64,000 bases of DNA from Streptomyces sp. NBC_01116 (GTDB lineage Bacteria > Actinomycetota > Actinomycetes > Streptomycetales > Streptomycetaceae): assembly GCF_041435495.1 (NCBI RefSeq), contig NZ_CP108644.1, forward strand, positions 5,813,501 to 5,877,500, in the 5' to 3' direction. A model generated the notes under the pieces. It had not been told where the DNA came from and did not search any database. It saw only the letters and a list, made by a program, of their open reading frames with translations. The position numbers and the translations under genes were made by a program. Shown here piece after piece: positions 16,533 to 24,631 of this stretch (positions are counted from its first letter, which is position 1; each line of letters begins with the position of its first letter).

Positions 16533-18605
16533 ATGGTATTTATGGGGGACAGGGCAACTCTGTTGGAGACAGGGCGGTTTGTGCAGCAGCGCGGCCAAGA
16601 TGCTGAAAGCGCGGTAGACGCGGCTTTCGCCGCTGCCATCGCCGGGGCGGGCGCGCCGGTCCAGCGGACCGGCGACATCGACCCGAGCGCCGCCGCGAGC
16701 ACGTCCGACGAGGACACCACGGACGCGGTCGACGCCGCGGACAGCGCCGAGAGCGAGGCGCGCCACCGACGCGCCGCCGACGCGGGGGACACCACGTCCA
16801 TGAGCGTCCTGGGCGCGCTGCTGCTGCGCCGGGGTGAACTGGACGGCGCCGAGCGCTATCTGCGCGCCGCCACCGCCGACGGGGACCGGGCCGCCGCGAA
16901 CAACCTGGGCGTCCTGCTGCACCAGCGCGGCTACCCGGACGAGGCCGCCGGCTGGTGGCGCATCGCCGCCGTGGCCGGATCCGCCGCAGCCGCGCACGCG
17001 CTCGGCCGGCACTTCCGCGAGCGCGGCGACGAGCCCGGCGCGGAGTACTGGCTGCGCCAGTCCGCCGAGCAGGGCCACGCGCTGGGCGCGTACGCGCTGG
17101 CCGACCTCCTGGAGCACCGCAGTGACGTCGGCGCGGAGCGCTGGCTGCGCGCCGCCGCCGAACAGGGCCACCGTGAGGCCGCCTACCGGCTGGCCCGCGC
17201 CCTGGAACGGAAGGCCGTCGAGGACCCGCACGACGCCTTCGGCCTGGGCCGGCGCGCCGTTTCCGGGCGAACCGGAACGGGCCTCGGCCTCCCCGGCGAC
17301 CCGCCCGCGCCCGCCCGTGACGGACGGGCGACGGGCCCCGCGGGGGCCAGGAGCGCGGCCGACGGCGACAGTCCCGTGGCGGGACCCGCCGCCGGCCGGG
17401 TCGGCGAGGCCGAGCAGTGGTACCGCCAGGCCGCCGCCCGTGGCCACCGGCGTGCCGCCCTGCACCTCGGCGCGATCCTGGAGCAGCGCGGCGAGCTCAA
17501 GGAGGCCGGACGCTGGTACCTCACCTCCGCCAAGGACGGCGAGCCGCGCGCCGCCTGCGCTCTGGGCTTCCTGCTGCGCGACGCGGGCGACGAGGAGAGC
17601 GCCGCCGTGTGGTGGCTGCGCGCCGCCCAGGACGGCGACGGCAACGCCGCCAACGCGCTCGGCGCGCTGCACGCCGCACGCGGTGAGCAGCAGACCGCCG
17701 AGCGCTGGTACCGCGCGGCCATGGACGCGGGCGACGTCAACGGGGCGTACAACCTCGGGCTGCTCTGTGCCGCCCAGGACCGCACCCCGCAGGCCGAGCA
17801 GTGGTACCGCCGTGCCGCGTACGCCGGACACCGCGAGGCCGCCAACGCGCTCGCCGTGCTCCTCCTCCAGGCCGGCGACCACACGGGGGCCGAGCCCTGG
17901 TTCTCCAAGGCGGCCGAGGCGGGCAGCGTCGACGCGGCCTTCAACCTCGGCATCCTGCACGCCGGACGCGACGAGGACCGTACGGCGCTGGGCTGGTACG
18001 AGCGCGCCGCGGCGGCCGGGCACACCGACGCCGCGCTCCAGGTCGGCATGGCCCTCCTGCGCGACGGCGAGGACCGGGAGGCCGAGCGGCACCTGCGCTG
18101 CGCCGCGGGCGGCGGCAGCGCCGAGGCCGCGTTCCGGCTGGCCGGGGTGCTGGACTCCCGCCAGCCGCCGCCGGGGCCGCCCGCGCTCGGTGAGCCGATG
18201 CCGGAGAAGACCGAGTGCGAGGAGTGGTACGAGCGGGCCGCCCAGCAGGGGCATCGCCGCGCCCAGGTCCGGGTCGGCATGCTCGCCGCCGCCCGCGGGG
18301 ACACGGAGAGCGCCGCCCACTGGTACCGGGAGGCCGCCGAGGCGGGCAGCCGCAACGGGGCCTTCAACCTCGGGCTGCTGCTGGCCCGCGAGGGCAGCGA
18401 GCGCGAGGCCGCCCTGTGGTGGAGCCGTGCGGCCACCGCCGGACACGGTCGTGCCGCGTTGCGCCTGGCGCTCCTCGCCGCCCGTCGGGGCGAGCTGACC
18501 GAGGGGCAGCGCTGGTGTGCGCGGGCGGTGGAGCTGGGTCCCGCGGAGGTGGCCGAGCGCGCCGCGCGGCTGCGCGAGGCGCTGCACCAGGAGCTGACCG
18601 CGTAA
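16533..18605 (+). CDS. Sel1-like/TPR repeat protein
   Basis: A 690-residue all-helical repeat protein. From about residue 85 onward it carries roughly fourteen 36-residue Sel1-like units, each with a pattern like AExWYRxAAxxGHxxAAxxLGxLL, interrupted by a Gly/Pro/Ala-rich linker (~230-285). The N-terminus (MVFMGDRATLLETGRFVQ) precedes an acidic disordered stretch. There is no signal peptide, so it should be a cytoplasmic scaffold for protein interactions. The ATG at 16533 follows a weak GGTGG site; a second in-frame ATG three codons later is possible. The gene lies between two identical initiator tRNA genes. Partners unknown. Confidence 0.87.
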   Translation: MVFMGDRATLLETGRFVQQRGQDAESAVDAAFAAAIAGAGAPVQRTGDIDPSAAASTSDEDTTDAVDAADSAESEARHRRAADAGDTTSMSVLGALLLRRGELDGAERYLRAATADGDRAAANNLGVLLHQRGYPDEAAGWWRIAAVAGSAAAAHALGRHFRERGDEPGAEYWLRQSAEQGHALGAYALADLLEHRSDVGAERWLRAAAEQGHREAAYRLARALERKAVEDPHDAFGLGRRAVSGRTGTGLGLPGDPPAPARDGRATGPAGARSAADGDSPVAGPAAGRVGEAEQWYRQAAARGHRRAALHLGAILEQRGELKEAGRWYLTSAKDGEPRAACALGFLLRDAGDEESAAVWWLRAAQDGDGNAANALGALHAARGEQQTAERWYRAAMDAGDVNGAYNLGLLCAAQDRTPQAEQWYRRAAYAGHREAANALAVLLLQAGDHTGAEPWFSKAAEAGSVDAAFNLGILHAGRDEDRTALGWYERAAAAGHTDAALQVGMALLRDGEDREAERHLRCAAGGGSAEAAFRLAGVLDSRQPPPGPPALGEPMPEKTECEEWYERAAQQGHRRAQVRVGMLAAARGDTESAAHWYREAAEAGSRNGAFNLGLLLAREGSEREAALWWSRAATAGHGRAALRLALLAARRGELTEGQRWCARAVELGPAEVAERAARLREALHQELTA

Positions 18606-18678
18606 CCCTGCCGGGCCCATGGGCCCGGTGAATGGATTTGCGCCGCCCGACCTGCTGACGTAATGTTGCATTCACCGA

Positions 18679-18752
18679 CGCGGGGTGGAGCAGCTCGGTA
18701 GCTCGCTGGGCTCATAACCCAGAGGTCGCAGGTTCAAATCCTGTCCCCGCTA
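18679..18752 (+). tRNA. Initiator tRNA-Met (CAT), copy 2
   Basis: Identical over 74 nt to the copy at 16233-16306, with the same unpaired 1-72 position, three G-C anticodon-stem pairs, anticodon CAT and absence of an encoded CCA. The short shared 5' flank (CGACG ending at the tRNA) and similar downstream hairpin show that the copies arose by duplication including flanking DNA. Confidence 0.96.
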
Positions 18753-18758
18753 CTGAAA

Positions 18759-18797
18759 GACGAAGGCCCGGATCTCATCGAGATCCGGGCCTTCGTC
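18759..18797 (+). terminator. Terminator hairpin after tRNA-fMet copy 2
   Basis: An 18-bp perfect stem (18759-18776 with 18780-18797) with a 3-nt loop, 6 nt after the tRNA. It shares its outer stem with the hairpin of copy 1 but has a different apex (GATCTC instead of GGATCC). Confidence 0.85.
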
Positions 18798-18834
18798 ATG
18801 TCCGGACCCCGGTCATGTCCGGCGGCCGAGAAGA

Positions 18835-18860
18835 GCGGGCCCGCCCGGAGGCGGGCCCGC
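18835..18860 (-). terminator. Hairpin after catR
   Basis: An 11-bp perfect GC stem (18835-18845 with 18850-18860) with a 4-nt loop, 10 nt beyond the catR stop in the direction of transcription. An 11-bp direct repeat, GTCATGTCCGG (18795-18805 and 18812-18822), lies between it and the tRNA terminator. Confidence 0.7.
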
Positions 18861-18870
18861 GGAGGCCGGG

Positions 18871-19290
18871 TCAGGCGGTGGCGGCGCAGGCCGGGCAGAT
18901 GCCGCGGTACGTCACCTCGACGCCGGAGACCATGAAGCCGTAGCGCTCGTCCGTCGGCAGGTCCGCCAGCGGGTTGCCCGCGGGGTGCACGTCCCTGATG
19001 GCGCCGCACCGGGCGCACACCAGGTGGTGGTGCGGGTGGTGCGCGTTCGGGTCGTAGCGCTTGGCCCGGCGATCGGTGGAGACCTCCAGCACCTCACCGA
19101 GGGACACCATCTCGCCGAGGGTGTTGTAGACGGTGGCGCGCGAGATCTCGGGCAGCCGGGAGACGGCCCTCGCGTGGACCTCGTCCGCCGTCAGGTGTAC
19201 GTGGTCCCCGTCGAGGACCTCGGCCACGACACGCCGCTGCGCCGTCATGCGCCAGCCGCGTCCACGAAGTCGTTCCAGCAGGTCGCTCAT
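18871..19290 (-). CDS. catR: Fur-family peroxide-responsive repressor CatR
   Basis: A 139-residue Fur/PerR-family metalloregulator adjacent to and divergent from catalase, the arrangement of Streptomyces CatR. The winged helix spans ~1-80 (MTAQRRVVAEVL, SRATVYNTLGEM). Metal sites are the HHPHHH cluster and two CxxC pairs, CARC and CPAC at the C-terminus, which form the structural zinc site. In the known system CatR represses its own gene and the catalase gene until oxidised by peroxide. The start at 19290 (MSDLLERL) is chosen over an upstream in-frame reading because that extension overlaps the promoter region. Confidence 0.92.
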   Translation of the reverse strand: MSDLLERLRGRGWRMTAQRRVVAEVLDGDHVHLTADEVHARAVSRLPEISRATVYNTLGEMVSLGEVLEVSTDRRAKRYDPNAHHPHHHLVCARCGAIRDVHPAGNPLADLPTDERYGFMVSGVEVTYRGICPACAATA

Positions 19291-19350
19291 GCAGCCCAGC
19301 CTAACAGTGGAGGTACCGAGTCCCGATCGGGTGTGACTTTGGATGTTCAC

Positions 19351-19378
19351 TTGACTTAGACATTGTCCATTGTAGGAT
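19351..19378 (+). promoter_or_regulatory. katA promoter with probable CatR operator
   Basis: TTGACT (19351-19356), a 16-nt spacer, then TAGGAT (19373-19378) form a good vegetative-type (HrdB) promoter about 100 nt before the katA start. The spacer contains AGACATTGTCCATTGT, with the small palindrome GACATTGTC and a repeated CATTGT, a plausible CatR binding site that would cover the promoter. Confidence 0.65.
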
Positions 19379-19478
19379 CGGGATCGGCATACGCCAAGGG
19401 ACAGGCTGTGCGGAACATCGGACCGACGACCGAGGTCGGCCGATCTTGGATGTGCAGGACATGACGCAGGAGGCGCAC

Positions 19479-20930
19479 GTGACGCAGGGACCGCTCACCA
19501 CGGAGGCCGGCGCGCCGGTCGCCGACAACCAGAACAGCGAGACCGCCGGCGTCGGCGGGCCGGTTCTCGTCCAGGACCAGGCGCTGCTGGAGAAGCTCGC
19601 CCACTTCAACCGCGAGCGCATACCGGAGCGGATCGTGCACGCCCGCGGCGCCGGTGCGTACGGCACCTTCACGCTGACCCGCGACGTCTCGCAGTGGACC
19701 CGGGCGAAGTTCCTCTCCGAGGTCGGCAAGCAGACCGAGACCTTCCTGCGCTTCTCCACCGTCGCGGGCAACCTCGGCTCCGCCGACGCCGCGCGCGACC
19801 CCCGCGGCTTCGCGCTGAAGTTCTACACCGAAGAGGGCAACTACGACCTCGTCGGCAACAACACCCCGGTGTTCTTCATCAAGGACGCCATCAAGTTCCC
19901 CGACTTCATCCACACCCAGAAGCGCGACCCGTACACCGGCTCGCAGGAGGCGGACAACGTCTGGGACTTCTGGGGCCTGTCGCCCGAGTCGACGCACCAG
20001 GTGACCTGGCTCTTCGGCGACCGGGGCATCCCGGCCACGCTGCGCCACATGAACGGCTACGGCTCGCACACCTTCCAGTGGAACAACGAGGCCGGCGAGG
20101 TCTTCTGGGTCAAGTACCACTTCAAGACCGACCAGGGCATCAAGAACCTCACCACCGAGGAAGCCGTCCGGCTCTCCGGCGTCGACCCCGACAGCCACCA
20201 GCGCGACCTGCGCGAGTCGATCGAGCGCGGTGACTTCCCGTCCTGGACGGTGCAGGTCCAGATCATGCCCGCAGCGGACGCGGCCGGCTACCGCTTCAAC
20301 CCGTTCGACCTCACCAAGGTGTGGCCGCACGCGGACTACCCGCCGATCGAGATCGGCAAGCTGGAGCTCAACCGCAACCCGGAGAACATCTTCGCCGAGG
20401 TCGAGCAGTCGATCTTCAGCCCCGCGCACTTCGTGCCGGGCATCGGCCCGTCCCCCGACAAGATGCTCCAGGGCCGCCTCTTCGCGTACGGCGACGCCCA
20501 CCGCTACCGCGTCGGCATCAACGCCGACCACCTGCCGGTGAACCGCCCGCACGCCACCGAGGCGCGGACCAACAGCCGGGACGGCTTCCTCTACGACGGC
20601 CGCCACAAGGGCGCCAAGAACTACGAGCCGAACAGCTTCGGCGGCCCGGCCCAGACGGACCGCCCGCTGTGGCAGCCCCTGCCGGTCACCGGCCCGACCG
20701 GCAACCACGAGGCCCCCGCCCACGCCGAGGACAGCGACTTCGTGCAGGCGGGCGACCTCTACCGGCTCTTCTCCGAGGACGAGAAGGTCCGGCTGATCGA
20801 GAACCTCGCCGGGTTCATCGCCAAGGTCTCGCGCGACGACATCGCCGAGCGTGCGATCAACAACTTCCGCCAGGCGGACGGCGACTTCGGCAAGCGGCTG
20901 GAAGCCGCGGTCCAGGCCCTTCGCGGCTGA
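19479..20930 (+). CDS. katA: Monofunctional haem catalase
   Basis: A 483-residue clade-3-size catalase that decomposes hydrogen peroxide. The distal haem histidine is His54 in RIVHARGAGAYG, the catalytic asparagine is Asn127 in NYDLVGNNTPVFF, and the proximal haem tyrosine lies in RLFAYGDAHRYR. NADPH-binding and wrapping-domain sequences are of normal length. The GTG at 19479 is chosen because AGGAGG sits 5 nt upstream, although in-frame TTG and ATG codons occur at 19446 and 19461. It diverges from the Fur-type catR gene and is likely peroxide-induced by loss of CatR repression (known for Streptomyces catA). Confidence 0.96.
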   Translation: MTQGPLTTEAGAPVADNQNSETAGVGGPVLVQDQALLEKLAHFNRERIPERIVHARGAGAYGTFTLTRDVSQWTRAKFLSEVGKQTETFLRFSTVAGNLGSADAARDPRGFALKFYTEEGNYDLVGNNTPVFFIKDAIKFPDFIHTQKRDPYTGSQEADNVWDFWGLSPESTHQVTWLFGDRGIPATLRHMNGYGSHTFQWNNEAGEVFWVKYHFKTDQGIKNLTTEEAVRLSGVDPDSHQRDLRESIERGDFPSWTVQVQIMPAADAAGYRFNPFDLTKVWPHADYPPIEIGKLELNRNPENIFAEVEQSIFSPAHFVPGIGPSPDKMLQGRLFAYGDAHRYRVGINADHLPVNRPHATEARTNSRDGFLYDGRHKGAKNYEPNSFGGPAQTDRPLWQPLPVTGPTGNHEAPAHAEDSDFVQAGDLYRLFSEDEKVRLIENLAGFIAKVSRDDIAERAINNFRQADGDFGKRLEAAVQALRG

Positions 20931-20950
20931 CCGGACGCCTGCCGTCGACC

Positions 20951-20983
20951 GTGGGCCGGATCCCCTCGCGGGGTCCGGCCCAC
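20951..20983. terminator. Hairpin between katA and CBS gene
   Basis: A 14-bp stem with one bulged T: GTGGGCCGGA plus CCCC pair with GGGG plus TCCGGCCCAC around a TCGC loop. It starts 20 nt after the katA stop and can also serve the converging CBS-domain gene. Confidence 0.75.
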
Positions 20984-21030
20984 CGGTCGTTCCGGCGCCG
21001 ACCGCACGCGGACCCGACGCGGGGCGGGCG

Positions 21031-21429
21031 TCAGCCGGCGGTTGCGACCGTGCGCCGGACGGGCGCCCAGCAGCGGATGATGTCGCGCACCGAGACGATG
21101 CCCACCGGGCCGTCGCCGTCCAGCACGATCAGATGCCGGAACCCGCCGTGCGTCATGGCTTCCGCGGCCTCCTCCAGGGTCCAGGCCGGGGCGGCGAACA
21201 CCACGTCGGTGGTGGTGTGGGCGGACGCGGACTCCCGGTCGGGGTCCAGCCCCGATCCGACCGCGTCGAGGATGTCGCGCTCGGTGATGATGCCGAGCCC
21301 GCAGGTGTCCGGATCATGGACGACAGCTGCCCCGATGCGGCGGGCCGACATCAGCCGGGCCGCCTGGCGGAGCGTATGGGTGGGGCCGATGGTGAGGACC
21401 ACCGTGCTCATGGCGTCACGGACGAGCAT
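21031..21429 (-). CDS. CBS-domain pair protein
   Basis: A 132-residue protein made of two CBS motifs (residues ~5-58 and ~70-125), each with the typical GIxTERD or GIVSVRD strand-helix ending. Tandem CBS pairs form a Bateman module that binds adenosine nucleotides and senses energy state. There is no fused enzyme domain. The ATG at 21429 has GAGGAGG at a suitable distance; a GTG four codons upstream overlaps that site and is less likely. Target unknown. Confidence 0.88.
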   Translation of the reverse strand: MLVRDAMSTVVLTIGPTHTLRQAARLMSARRIGAAVVHDPDTCGLGIITERDILDAVGSGLDPDRESASAHTTTDVVFAAPAWTLEEAAEAMTHGGFRHLIVLDGDGPVGIVSVRDIIRCWAPVRRTVATAG

Positions 21430-21626
21430 GGAACGAGCCACCTCCTCGGCGAGCCGACTCCGTGAGTCGATTCACAAGTTCACAAGTGGGGGGACTCTCA
21501 GAGTTGCACCCTTGGGGCGGGTCGACAAGGGGTGAGCGAAGCGCGCCGAGGGCGTGCGAGAAGCACACCACAGGCCCCGGCGCGTCTCGCGGACCGTACG
21601 GCTGCCGACAGACCCGAAAGGGGCGG

Positions 21627-22427
21627 TCAGTAGCGCTGGTTCAGATAACCCAGCAGCTCGTCGTGGAGCGGCCCGTTGGAGGCCGCCGCGTTTCCGCCGC
21701 CCGGACCGTCCACCCCGTCCAGCGAGGTGAACCGGCCGCCCGCCTCCTGCACGATGATCGCGGTCGCCGCCATGTCCCACAGCGACAGCTCCGGCTCCGC
21801 GCAGATGTCCACGGAACCCTCGGCGACCATCATGTACGGCCAGAAATCCCCGTACCCCCGCGTCCGCCAGCAGGCCCGGGTGAGGTCCAGCAGGCCGTCG
21901 AGGCGGCCCTGCGCCTCCCAGCCCGACAGCGAGGAGAACGCGAACGAGGCGTCGGCGATCCGCTCCACCTTCGACACGTGCATCCGGGTCGCGGAGGTGA
22001 GGCTGCGTCCGGTGAACGCGCCCGCGCCCTTCGCCGCCCACCAGCGCCGGTTCAGCGCGGGCGCGGAGACCACGCCCATCACCGGCTGGAAGCCGTCCTC
22101 TCCCGCCTCCATCAGCGAGATCAGCGTGGCCCACACCGGCACGCCGCGCACGTAGTTCTTGGTGCCGTCGATCGGGTCGATCACCCAGCGCCGCGGTCCG
22201 CTGCCCTCGATCCCGTACTCCTCGCCCAGGATCGCGTCCCTCGGACGGGCCCGATGCAGGTGGCCCCGGATCAGCTCCTCGGCGGCCTTGTCGGCCTCGC
22301 TCACCGGCGTCATGTCCGGCTTGGTCTCCACCTTCAGGTCGAGAGCCTTGAACCGGTCCATCGTCGCCGCGTCGGCGGCGTCCGCCAGTACGTGGGCCAG
22401 GCGCAGATCATCGTGGTAGTCGGGCAT
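21627..22427 (-). CDS. hisN: Histidinol-phosphatase, inositol monophosphatase family (HisN)
   Basis: A 266-residue member of the Mg-dependent inositol monophosphatase superfamily. Metal-binding motifs are GEE (68-70), DPIDGTKN (84-91) and LSLWDMAATAI near residue 215. Length and neighbourhood match the Streptomyces enzyme shown to hydrolyse L-histidinol phosphate in histidine biosynthesis, so hisN is the preferred name; inositol phosphatase activity cannot be excluded from motifs alone. The start at 22427 (MPDYHDDLR) is chosen over a GC-rich upstream extension. Confidence 0.88.
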   Translation of the reverse strand: MPDYHDDLRLAHVLADAADAATMDRFKALDLKVETKPDMTPVSEADKAAEELIRGHLHRARPRDAILGEEYGIEGSGPRRWVIDPIDGTKNYVRGVPVWATLISLMEAGEDGFQPVMGVVSAPALNRRWWAAKGAGAFTGRSLTSATRMHVSKVERIADASFAFSSLSGWEAQGRLDGLLDLTRACWRTRGYGDFWPYMMVAEGSVDICAEPELSLWDMAATAIIVQEAGGRFTSLDGVDGPGGGNAAASNGPLHDELLGYLNQRY

Positions 22428-22549
22428 GCCGTCACAGTATCCAGCGCCGCCGGGCACGGGCTACAGCGCCCCCGTGCCGCCCGGGACCTTGACAGCCCCC
22501 GGGAGCGGGTCAACTCTGAACCGCAGGGTCCCGGGGTGGGGAGGCGACG

Positions 22550-23173
22550 ATGCCGACAGCGCGGCAGGCACTGCTGGACGCCGCGTTCCGGGCCCTGGGC
22601 GACGCTCCCTGGCGCACGGTGCGCATGGTCGACGTCGCGACCCTGGCCGGCGTCTCGCGGCAGACCCTCTACAACGAGTTCGGCACCAAGGGCGGACTGG
22701 CCGCGGCGCTGCTGCGACGGGCCGCCGACGGCTATCTCGCCGGAGTGGACCGCGCCCTGACCGCCCCGGCTCCCGACCGTCCGGCCGCCGTCGCGCTCTG
22801 GACCGTACGCGCGGCCCGCGAGGACGCGCTGGTCAGGGCGCTGCTCACGGGGGACTGGGCGGAGGGGCTGCCCCGCCCCGACCACCGGCCGGGCCCCCGG
22901 GGGAGGCCGGGCGGGAGGCCGCCGCCGACCCCCGAGGATCTGCTCGCGCTGGTACGGGACCGGATGGCGGCCGTGTCGCCCGGGGCCGCGGCCGGGAGCT
23001 GCGAGATCGCGCTACGCCTCGCGCTGTCCTGTGTGGTGGTCCCGGTCCCGGGCGACGACGCCGCGGACAGCCGCGCGCTCCGCCTCGTCCGGGAGGCGTC
23101 ACGGCCGGCGGTTCAGAAGGGGGCGGGTCTCAGTGGGCCGAGCCGGACAGCTGGAGGCCGATCACGCCGATGA
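22550..23173 (+). CDS. TetR-family transcriptional regulator
   Basis: A 207-residue TetR-type repressor. The helix-turn-helix is at residues ~20-60 (VRMVDVATLAGVSRQTLYNEF), with a variable ligand-binding domain containing a Pro/Gly/Arg-rich loop (~105-122). GAGGCG precedes the ATG. It converges on an SMR transporter gene, and the two coding regions overlap tail to tail by 44 bp. A regulator beside a small multidrug exporter suggests that it controls efflux, but they are on opposite strands with separate promoters, so this is inference. Confidence 0.85.
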   Translation: MPTARQALLDAAFRALGDAPWRTVRMVDVATLAGVSRQTLYNEFGTKGGLAAALLRRAADGYLAGVDRALTAPAPDRPAAVALWTVRAAREDALVRALLTGDWAEGLPRPDHRPGPRGRPGGRPPPTPEDLLALVRDRMAAVSPGAAAGSCEIALRLALSCVVVPVPGDDAADSRALRLVREASRPAVQKGAGLSGPSRTAGGRSRR

Positions 23174-23453
23174 CCACCAGCGAGATCGACACCAGCTTCA
23201 GCGTGGAGACCACGTCACCGAGGAAGATCATGCCGTAGATCGCCGTCCCGGCCGCCCCGATCCCGGTCCACACCGCGTACGCGGGACCGACGTCGAGCTT
23301 CTTCAGCGCCAGGGTCAGCAGACCGAAGCTGCCGAGCGCGAACGCGGCGAACGCGACCGTCGGCCAGAGCCGGGTGAATCCGTGCGAGAGCTTCAGACAC
23401 ACGGCGAAGCCGGTCTCCAGCAGTCCTGCGACCACGACCAGCAGCCACGCCAT
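23130..23453 (-). CDS. SMR-family small exporter, SugE/Gdx-like
   Basis: A 107-residue four-helix small multidrug resistance protein. The essential membrane glutamate is Glu13 in AGLLETGFAV. The following LKLSHGFTRLWP and the later AYAVWTGIGAAGTAIYG segment resemble SugE/Gdx guanidinium or quaternary-ammonium exporters rather than EmrE. It is alone rather than paired with a second SMR subunit, so it should form a homodimer. Its C-terminal codons overlap those of the convergent TetR gene by 44 bp. No guanidine riboswitch was recognised upstream. Confidence 0.88.
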   Translation of the reverse strand: MAWLLVVVAGLLETGFAVCLKLSHGFTRLWPTVAFAAFALGSFGLLTLALKKLDVGPAYAVWTGIGAAGTAIYGMIFLGDVVSTLKLVSISLVVIGVIGLQLSGSAH

Positions 23454-23611
23454 CGTCAGTTGCCTCCCGCATAGGTGACCGGTCATCGGTTCGGGAACGT
23501 ACCCGGGGGACGGCACGACGTACCGCCCACTCGGTGCGATTATGCCTTTACCAGTCGTTGAAGCTCGCAAACATGCCCGCGCCGCACCGGCCGATTCCGG
23601 CCGGGGCGCCG

Positions 23612-24628
23612 TCAGTCGCCCTCGCGCCGCTCCCGGGTCGCGAGCAGCCGGTGCAGGGAGTCCAGTCGCGCCGGGTCGGCGTGTCCGTCCGCCACCCAGG
23701 CGCCCAGCGCGCACTCCGGCTGGTTCTCGTCGTGGGTGCAGCCGCGCGGGCAGTTCTCGGTGCCCGGCTCCAGGTCCGGGAAGGCGTGGATGACCCGCGA
23801 CGGGTCGACGTGGTGCAGCCCGAAGGAGCGCACGCCCGGGGTGTCGACCACCCAGCCCCGGTCGCCGGGCAGCGGCAGCGCGAGGGCCGATGTGGTGGTG
23901 TGCCGCCCCCGGCCGGTCACCGCGTTGACGATGCCGGTGGTCCGTCGCCGCTCCGGAGGTACCAAGGCGTTGACCAGCGTCGTCTTGCCGACCCCGGAGT
24001 GTCCGACGAAGGCGGTGACGCGGTCGTTCAGGAACTCCCGGACCCGGTCGGCGGCGTCCCCGCTCTCCAGCTCCTCGCGGCTGGTCACGATGTACGGCAC
24101 GCCGAGCGGGGTGTACGCCTCCAGCAGCTTGTCCGGGGACGCGAGGTCGGACTTGGTCAGCACCAGGAGCGGGGTCAGCCCGCCGTCGTACGCCGCCACC
24201 AGACAGCGGTCGATCATGCGCGGGCGGGGCTCCGGGTCGGCCAGCGCGGTGACGATCGCCAGCTGGTCCGCGTTGGCGACGACCACGCGCTCGTACGGGT
24301 CGTCGTCGTCCGCCGTGCGGCGCAGCACCGTGCGGCGCGGGGCGATGCGCACGATCCGGGCCAGGGTGTCCTTCTCGCCGGAGAGGTCGCCGACGATGGA
24401 GACGGTGTCGCCCACCACGGCGGCCTTGCGGCCCAGTTCGCGGGCCTTCATCGCCACCACGGTCCGGCCCTCGACGAGGCAGGTGAGCCGGCCCCGGTCG
24501 ACGGTGAGGACCATGCCGTCCTCGGCGTCCTCGTGCTTGGGCCGGATGTGCGTGCGCGGCCGGTTGCCCTTGCGGTTGGGGCGGACGCGGATGTCGTCCT
24601 CGTCGGGGTTCTTCCCGTAACGGCGCAT
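23612..24628 (-). CDS. rsgA: Ribosome small-subunit-dependent GTPase A (RsgA/YjeQ)
   Basis: A 338-residue circularly permuted GTPase that helps late 30S subunit maturation. The order of motifs is the diagnostic permuted one: G4 TKSD, then G1 GHSGVGKTT, then G3 DTPG. An N-terminal OB fold (~40-110) and C-terminal zinc knuckle CPRGCTHDENQPEC complete the family layout. It starts 3 nt after the aroA stop and is co-transcribed with aroA. A basic N-terminal extension (RPNRKGNRPRTH) is typical of actinobacterial RsgA. Confidence 0.95.
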   Translation of the reverse strand: MRRYGKNPDEDDIRVRPNRKGNRPRTHIRPKHEDAEDGMVLTVDRGRLTCLVEGRTVVAMKARELGRKAAVVGDTVSIVGDLSGEKDTLARIVRIAPRRTVLRRTADDDDPYERVVVANADQLAIVTALADPEPRPRMIDRCLVAAYDGGLTPLLVLTKSDLASPDKLLEAYTPLGVPYIVTSREELESGDAADRVREFLNDRVTAFVGHSGVGKTTLVNALVPPERRRTTGIVNAVTGRGRHTTTSALALPLPGDRGWVVDTPGVRSFGLHHVDPSRVIHAFPDLEPGTENCPRGCTHDENQPECALGAWVADGHADPARLDSLHRLLATRERREGD

Positions 24629-24631
24629 CGT

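Noticed and set aside
16533..18605. Sel1 gene between two tRNAs as an integrated genetic element
   Set aside because: No integrase, attachment-site-like truncated tRNA or altered base composition; both tRNAs are complete, so duplication is the simpler explanation.
23454..23600. Guanidine riboswitch upstream of the SugE/Gdx-like gene
   Set aside because: I looked for the mini-ykkC pair of hairpins with ACGR loops and for ykkC core motifs; only a GGGTACGTTCCC hairpin was seen, which does not match.
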